A stretch of DNA of 47,516 nucleotides from Spartobacteria bacterium (GTDB lineage Bacteria; Verrucomicrobiota; Kiritimatiellia; RZYC01). The stretch lies in contig RZZM01000004.1 in the NCBI GenBank assembly GCA_009929845.1, forward strand, positions 1 through 47,516, written 5' to 3'. Made by a program: the position numbers and the translations under genes. How positions within the stretch are numbered: position 1 is the first letter of the stretch; each line of letters starts with the position of its first letter. The notes below the pieces were generated by a model, which worked only from the letters and a program-made list of their open reading frames with translations, was not told the DNA's origin and made no database searches. Shown in pieces: positions 42,744-47,516 of the stretch.

Positions 42744-44793
42744 GGGCATGCGGACGCCGGGGCGGTACACGACACTGTTGTTGTGGCTGGGTGTCGGAGG
42801 GCTGGTCCTGCTCGCGCTCCTGCTCCGTTGGCATGTGTATGCCGTCAGCGCCGCCCATATCCCGGTAACCAGTGACGAGGCCATCACGGTTCTCCAGGCC
42901 AAGCGCATCCTGCGCGGGCATCTTCCGCTCCTGATGATGTCTCAGCCCTATATGTTTCCGCTGGAGGCCTACTGGATGGCGCCGCTGGTGTCCTGGACGC
43001 CCCGCACGCCCGCGGGAATGCGCGTGCTGATGCTGCTGGAGGGCGGGCTTTCCTGCGCGGGGCTGCTGCTGATCCTTTTGCGTGTGGGAAAATGGAAGGA
43101 TATCTGGCCGGGTGTGCTGCTGGCGCTGTTTCCGTCGGCCTACTACCTGATGACCCACTATGGATACTCGATGCCGCACCATATCTCAGCGCATATCCTG
43201 TGGTGGCTGGCTGTGTTGCTGACCTATGCCATTCCCCGGAAGGGAAACGCGCACGCGCGGCAGATGCTGGTGTTGGCGGCGGCTTTCACGTGCGGCCTGG
43301 CGCTGACCAACAGCCTGTTGTCGCTGGCATTTGTCCTGCCGCTTATTCCCGCGCTGGGGCTGCGCCTGTGGGGGCCGCGCTGGCGGACAGGGCTCGTGTT
43401 GGCGGTGGCCGGCTTCCTGCTGGGGTTGCTGCCGCACCTGCTGGCGCGGTGGGTCTTTCCCGGCGCGCACCAGGCCGTGGCCGGGACGCGCAGCCTGTCG
43501 GATGCGCTGGGCCTGCTGTGGCAGCCCACCCTGGCGTTCACCCTGCCGCGCGCGCTGGGAATGGCGCCCTGCCTGTTTCCGGATTCGCGGGAAACGCTCT
43601 CGCTGGGGGCCGGCATGACGGGTTGGTTTACCGTGTTGTACCTGTTGCTTTTGCTGCTTGCGACGTTGCGCGCCGTCTGGGCGCTGGCCGGCCAGGCGCG
43701 GCACAAGCGTCCCTTGGATATTCCCGTCGGCGCGGTGTTCGTGGCGGCGTCCTGGCTGGGGATCTTCTTCTTTATCATGAGTACACGCGCGGACGCCTAT
43801 TCGTACCGCTATCTTGCGCCGACAGCCCTGGCTTTTCCCGTGGTCTTGTGCTACGCCTACCAACTGCTTCCCCGTGGGGGGCGCTTTGTCGTGGCGGCGT
43901 TGGCGGTATTGTTGGCCGGCTACCACGTGCTTTCCACCCGGCAGGTATTGGCGCACTGGCAAGACGGGGATTTCGCCCGGGAGGTTGTCAGCACCCCCGA
44001 CCTGCAACCGGCGATTGATTACCTGCGCGCCCAGGGCATCACACACGCTGTCGCCTCCCACTGGGCCGCCTACCGGATCGGCTTCATTACGGATGAAGAG
44101 ATCATCTGCAGTCAGCCCCTGAATGAACGCTTTCCTGGATGGCCTCTGCCTTATAAAGACGAGGTTGACCGGTCCACCCATGTGGCCTATGTGCTGACCG
44201 ATCACATCCGTTTTTTGAAGCCGGATATTTTCGAGCGGCACATGCGCACGATGCAGGTGGGCGCCAGGCGCGTCCGGGCCGGCGATTTCCTGGTATATCA
44301 TGATTTTATTGAATTGCTTCCCCACGGACCCGAACGACCGGTGCCGCCGGAAACGATCACCATGCGCGCCGATGATGGCCAGGCGTCGCTACCCGCGCTC
44401 CTGGATAACGACCGGACCACAAAATGGTTTTCAGAGGAACCGCAATACGTCGGCATGTATTTGGAAGCGACGCTGGACCGTGCGCGGTGGTTGAACCGCC
44501 TTACGATGTTTTACGGTTCGTTTGCGCACGACATCGTTCCTGAAGCGCGGGTCGAAGTCCGCACAGAAGAAGGCTGGAAAAGCGTGCAGGATCGTTGGCC
44601 GGGCGTGCTGGATAAATTCGTCTTTGAACAGGACCATCCGGTGTATGGGGTTGATGCCCAGACCCTGCGCTTCGTGCCGGTGAAGGGCGACGCCGTGCGG
44701 ATCACGATTCAGAAACCCGCGGACCGGTTTTGCTGGACCGTAACCGGGCTGGTCCTGTATGAAACCGACGAGCCTGATAAAGGACAGGAATGA
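42733..44793 (+). CDS. GT-C glycosyltransferase with discoidin-like C-terminal domain
   Basis: This 686-residue protein has about ten to twelve membrane helices in residues 15-440. The first periplasmic loop holds the acidic pair of GT-C enzymes (HIPVTSDEAITVLQAKRILR). This class, related to PMT/ArnT, moves a sugar from a lipid-phosphate carrier to an acceptor on the outer face of the membrane. Residues ~530-680 form a beta domain like F5/8 type C (LLDNDRTTKWFSEEPQYVGM, LNRLTMFYG, TLRFVPVKGDAVRITI), a carbohydrate-binding fold. ATG 42733 overlaps the barrel gene and gives coupling. Donor and acceptor are unknown. Confidence 0.8.
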   Translation: MPSEGMRTPGRYTTLLLWLGVGGLVLLALLLRWHVYAVSAAHIPVTSDEAITVLQAKRILRGHLPLLMMSQPYMFPLEAYWMAPLVSWTPRTPAGMRVLMLLEGGLSCAGLLLILLRVGKWKDIWPGVLLALFPSAYYLMTHYGYSMPHHISAHILWWLAVLLTYAIPRKGNAHARQMLVLAAAFTCGLALTNSLLSLAFVLPLIPALGLRLWGPRWRTGLVLAVAGFLLGLLPHLLARWVFPGAHQAVAGTRSLSDALGLLWQPTLAFTLPRALGMAPCLFPDSRETLSLGAGMTGWFTVLYLLLLLLATLRAVWALAGQARHKRPLDIPVGAVFVAASWLGIFFFIMSTRADAYSYRYLAPTALAFPVVLCYAYQLLPRGGRFVVAALAVLLAGYHVLSTRQVLAHWQDGDFAREVVSTPDLQPAIDYLRAQGITHAVASHWAAYRIGFITDEEIICSQPLNERFPGWPLPYKDEVDRSTHVAYVLTDHIRFLKPDIFERHMRTMQVGARRVRAGDFLVYHDFIELLPHGPERPVPPETITMRADDGQASLPALLDNDRTTKWFSEEPQYVGMYLEATLDRARWLNRLTMFYGSFAHDIVPEARVEVRTEEGWKSVQDRWPGVLDKFVFEQDHPVYGVDAQTLRFVPVKGDAVRITIQKPADRFCWTVTGLVLYETDEPDKGQE

Positions 44794-45572
44794 CCCGAAT
44801 GGAAAAAATCCAGGAAATAGCGCCTATGGCGGACCTTGAAACCGCCTCGGAGAATTACGCCGGACGCTTCTCCGGGCCTGTCGGGGCATGGTTCCTGGAT
44901 ATCCAGGCGGCGATAGCGCTGGACATGCTCAACACCTATCCGCGCGCCTCCATCCTGGATGTTGGCGGCGGCCACGGCCAGTTGGCTGTTCCCTTGTCCC
45001 GGCAGGGCTATGAGGTCACCGTGCTGGGCAGTCATCCCGATTGTTGCCGGCGCATACAGCAGGACGTGGAGGCCGGAAAAATGAAGTACGCGACGGCGAA
45101 TCTCCTTGAGCTTCCCTTCGCGGAAAACAGCGTGGAGGTGGCCATCTGCTTCCGGTTACTGCCGCACTGTGCCGAATGGCGGCGGGTGATTGATGAACTG
45201 TGCCGCGTGGCGTCAAACGCCGTGATTGTGGATTATCCCACCGGCCAGAGTATGAATTGCCTGACCGATATGCTCTTCGGCGCAAAAAAGAAAATAGAAA
45301 AGAACACCCGACCCTATACCCTGTTCAGGCACCGGGACATTATGGAGGCCTTCGAGAAAAACAACTACCGGGTGGCGCGGCGTGTTCCCCAGTTCTTTCT
45401 GCCGATGGTGCTGCACCGGGCCCTTAAGCACCGGTCACTCTCCAGCATCATGGAAAAAGGGTGCGCGGCCCTGGGCCTTACACGCCTCTGGGGCTCCCCG
45501 GTGATCTTGAAGGCGCTCTGCGGGGAGATTCGGGGGTCGGAGGTCGGAGGTCGCTCGTTGTCCAGCCTTTAG
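44790..45572 (+). CDS. Class I SAM-dependent methyltransferase
   Basis: The 260-residue methyltransferase has motif I ASILDVGGGHGQLAVPLSRQ and an acidic/His position in VTVLGSHPDC, where the usual Asp/Glu is replaced. The motif IV region is FAENSVEVAICFRLLPHCAE, and a C-terminal half has YTLFRHRDIMEAFEKNNY. It overlaps the GT-C gene by 4 bp, so lipid or glycan methylation is a reasonable guess. The last residues derive from a ggaggtcggaggtcg duplication. About 120 bp of featureless spacer follows before the convergent TPR gene. Confidence 0.82.
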   Translation: MTRMEKIQEIAPMADLETASENYAGRFSGPVGAWFLDIQAAIALDMLNTYPRASILDVGGGHGQLAVPLSRQGYEVTVLGSHPDCCRRIQQDVEAGKMKYATANLLELPFAENSVEVAICFRLLPHCAEWRRVIDELCRVASNAVIVDYPTGQSMNCLTDMLFGAKKKIEKNTRPYTLFRHRDIMEAFEKNNYRVARRVPQFFLPMVLHRALKHRSLSSIMEKGCAALGLTRLWGSPVILKALCGEIRGSEVGGRSLSSL

Positions 45573-45690
45573 GCGGCTGCGCATACCGAGCTGCACACGA
45601 ACAGGAAAACAACCATCCCGTTTTGGCATGAATAGCTCTTTTTGTGCCTTATTAACAAGTAACCATGGAGAGCGCAAGTTCCGAGCCTCG

Positions 45691-46980
45691 CTACCGCAGG
45701 CGGCGCACCTGTTCGAGGTAGCGGGCCACGTGAGGTCGGTCCTCAAAGGCCTGGGCGGCTTCGAGGAGTTCGACGGCGCGGTTGTAGCGTCCGCGGGCCA
45801 CTTCAATCTGCGCCTGGCGCGCGAGGGCGTCGGCTTCAAAGCCGCGTACGCGGGCGGCGCGCTCAAGGGTCATGACCGCCTCCTCCAGGCGCCCCTGGCT
45901 GTCCTGGATTTCAGCCAGCAGCAGCATGGTTTCCCCATCCAGGGGATCGCGCCGGAGGAGCGATTCGCAGGCCGCTTCCGCGCCCGCGGTGTCGCCGATC
46001 TGCCGCGCAAGCGCGCCTTTGAGGCGCAGCAGGGACCGCGCGCTGTCCGGGTCGGGCCGAGGGGCTTCCGACAACCCGGATTCCGCGCGCGCCAGCATGT
46101 TTTCCGCGCCCGCGGTGTCCCCCGTGAGCAACAGTCCTTCCGCGGCGCGCAGCAACCGCGCGCTCGATGGTTGCGTGCCCGCAAAGGCGTCCTCGTAAGC
46201 GGTTATGGCCTCGACGGGTTGCTCCCGGTTGATATAGATGTCGCCGAGTGTCGCAAGCATTTCGCTGTTCGCGCAATCAAGCCGCCGGGCGGTTTCGATG
46301 GCCTGCGCGGCGTCGGCATAGTTGCCTTCGGCGATACTGGCGTTTGCCCGCAGGGACCACAGCTCCGCGTTGAAAGGGTCCTGTTTCAGGAGTGGGCCAA
46401 GCAACAGGGCGCTTTCTGTGTAGCGTTCCTGGCGCATCAGCGCTTTGGCCAGTCCCTGCCGGGTATCGGCTTCTTCGGGCCCGAGCAGGAGGGACTGCCG
46501 GTACGCGGTTTCGGCCGAGACCGGATCGTCTTCCATGAGCAGGGCATGCCCCAGGAGTTGAAGTGTATCGGCATCCGCCTGTCCATCCGCCACCAGCGTC
46601 CGGTAAAGCCCGATGGCCTTGTCCGTTTGCCCCTGCACCAGGCGGACCCGCCCGAAATTCAGGAGCGCGCTCCTGAATTTGGGGAGTTTATCCAGGGCCG
46701 CCTGATAGGCCTGGGCCGCCGGCTCCAGGTCATTTGCCTGAAAAGCGAGATTCCCAATGGCGAAATCCAGCGCCGCGCTCGCCTCCGGTCCATTCTCCGC
46801 GCGCAGCATCGCAATGGCTTCAACGGGATTGGTTGCGGCCATGTCCATCGCGGCGTTGAGCTGTTCGCTTTCCCGGCGGGTGACGACCGGTTCGAAGGGA
46901 TTACGCCACTGCTCGCCGAAGACGCTCATGAACGCCAGGAAGCCCAGGGCCAGCCAAACCAGGTTTTTCTTCGTGCTCAT
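45691..46980 (-). CDS. TPR-repeat protein
   Basis: The 429-residue protein has an N-terminal membrane or signal segment (KNLVWLALGFLAFMSVFG). About ten tetratricopeptide units follow ('A...Y..AL...P....AL..LG....Q...D.A'), for example FRSALLNFGRVRLVQGQTDK and TDTLQLLGHALL-like units. TPR arrays are protein-binding scaffolds. It starts nine bases after the TonB-C-terminal protein gene stop, so both belong to one operon. It may assist an envelope energy-transduction or assembly complex. Confidence 0.85.
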   Translation of the reverse strand: MSTKKNLVWLALGFLAFMSVFGEQWRNPFEPVVTRRESEQLNAAMDMAATNPVEAIAMLRAENGPEASAALDFAIGNLAFQANDLEPAAQAYQAALDKLPKFRSALLNFGRVRLVQGQTDKAIGLYRTLVADGQADADTLQLLGHALLMEDDPVSAETAYRQSLLLGPEEADTRQGLAKALMRQERYTESALLLGPLLKQDPFNAELWSLRANASIAEGNYADAAQAIETARRLDCANSEMLATLGDIYINREQPVEAITAYEDAFAGTQPSSARLLRAAEGLLLTGDTAGAENMLARAESGLSEAPRPDPDSARSLLRLKGALARQIGDTAGAEAACESLLRRDPLDGETMLLLAEIQDSQGRLEEAVMTLERAARVRGFEADALARQAQIEVARGRYNRAVELLEAAQAFEDRPHVARYLEQVRRLR

Positions 46981-46989
46981 GCCATACTC

Positions 46990-47516
46990 CTACTCTACTT
47001 TGAATGTTACTTTTTGCCGGACGCGCACGGCCACGGCGTCGCCGTCCTTGGACCCGGGGATAAAGCGCCACTGCCGCGCGGCGCGTATCGCCGAGTCGGT
47101 AAACAGGGCTTCCGGATACTCCGCCACCCGTTGGATGTCGTCGACAGTTCCATCCGCCAACACCACGAATTCCAGCTCGACCCAGCCCTCCAGCCGCCGC
47201 ATACGGGCCTGGGGGGGATAGATGGGTTTGAGGCGAGTCAGCGGGCGTGGCGGTTCGTCCAGATCGCCCAACTCAAAAATCAGATCGTGAATCTGGTCGG
47301 AGAGCGCCGCTTCGTTGATGTCGAAGGCTACATTGAAATCGCCCCCGACATAGCCGATGGGCATATCGAGCCGCAGGGCCGGGGGCTGGAGGGTCCTTTG
47401 GCGGCGCGTTTCCCGCAGGCGCGGTTTGGGCGGCTGGGGCTGGTGACGTTGACGCGGCGGGGGGAGCGGTTCGGGTGGCGGAAGGGGCGGGGGCAATTCA
47501 ACGGTATGGGCGGAAC
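46990..47516 (-). CDS. TonB C-terminal domain protein (5' end outside window)
   Basis: The 175 residues seen begin inside a proline-rich periplasmic stretch (ELPPPLPPPEPLPPPRQ). They end with a TonB C-terminal domain (LTRLKPIYPPQARMRRLEGW, VELEFVVLADGTVDDI, FTDSAIRAARQWRFIPG, VRQKVTFKVE). TonB delivers proton-motive energy to outer-membrane receptors such as the one at 18874-20886. The frame is open to the right edge, so the membrane anchor lies beyond it. ExbB/ExbD genes are expected upstream, but none is visible here. Confidence 0.88.
   Translation of the reverse strand, partial: SAHTVELPPPLPPPEPLPPPRQRHQPQPPKPRLRETRRQRTLQPPALRLDMPIGYVGGDFNVAFDINEAALSDQIHDLIFELGDLDEPPRPLTRLKPIYPPQARMRRLEGWVELEFVVLADGTVDDIQRVAEYPEALFTDSAIRAARQWRFIPGSKDGDAVAVRVRQKVTFKVE

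Overview
The window looks like chromosome from a GC-rich Gram-negative bacterium, most likely of the PVC group (a Kiritimatiellota or Verrucomicrobia-like lineage). The evidence is indirect. There are outer-membrane systems (TonB receptor, TonB-type protein, type II secretion subunits, O-antigen-type ABC exporter), a very large secreted YD-repeat protein, and many dispersed intergenic repeats built on GATTCGTG-type words. No rRNA or other decisive marker is present, so the phylum is an inference.

Positions 1-18.5 kb are a patchwork accessory region. A THEP1-like NTPase gene (202-708, minus) is followed by a secreted five-repeat protein (1254-3074) and three stacked toxin-antitoxin modules: DUF433/DUF5615, PIN plus a small partner, and AbiEi/AbiEii. 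Copies of one ~600-bp repeat family separate these modules. Next is a tightly overlapping seven-gene operon (7846-17816) encoding a type I (IC-like) restriction-modification system: hsdM, a KilA-N gene, hsdS with a four-unit TELT spacer repeat, a DUF1016 PDDEXK gene, a PrrC-type tRNA anticodon nuclease, rhuM and hsdR. PrrC is the second line of defence known from the E. coli prr locus. It keeps the NTPase motifs and an Arg-Glu-His triad with the spacing of the E. coli enzyme.

The start of the NTPase gene and its upstream region (677-785) recur at 18405-18517, next to a ModE-like regulator. The ~17.6 kb between them therefore looks like an island inserted into an older divergent locus: NTPase one way; ModE-like regulator, TonB receptor, methyltransferase and a polytopic membrane protein the other way (18533-22727). 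That cluster is a candidate uptake system for a trace oxyanion or metal cofactor; its cargo cannot be read from the sequence.

From 22.7 to 29.3 kb, on the minus strand, lie a short YD/bacterial-repeat secreted protein and a 1914-residue Rhs-like protein with a coiled-coil tail in place of a recognisable toxin. From 29.7 to 32.5 kb there are a GNAT acetyltransferase, an alpha/beta hydrolase, a one-lobe solute-binding lipoprotein and an LsrG-like monooxygenase.

From 32.6 to 38.9 kb a long minus-strand operon encodes a small membrane protein, GspK, GspL-like and GspM-like type II secretion subunits, an O-antigen-type ABC exporter (permease and ATPase) and a GT9 glycosyltransferase, most of them overlapping. 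The rest holds a coiled-coil/TPR protein, a palindromic repeat array, fmt, an outer-membrane barrel, a GT-C glycosyltransferase with a discoidin-like tail, a methyltransferase, a TPR protein and a TonB-C-terminal protein cut by the window edge.
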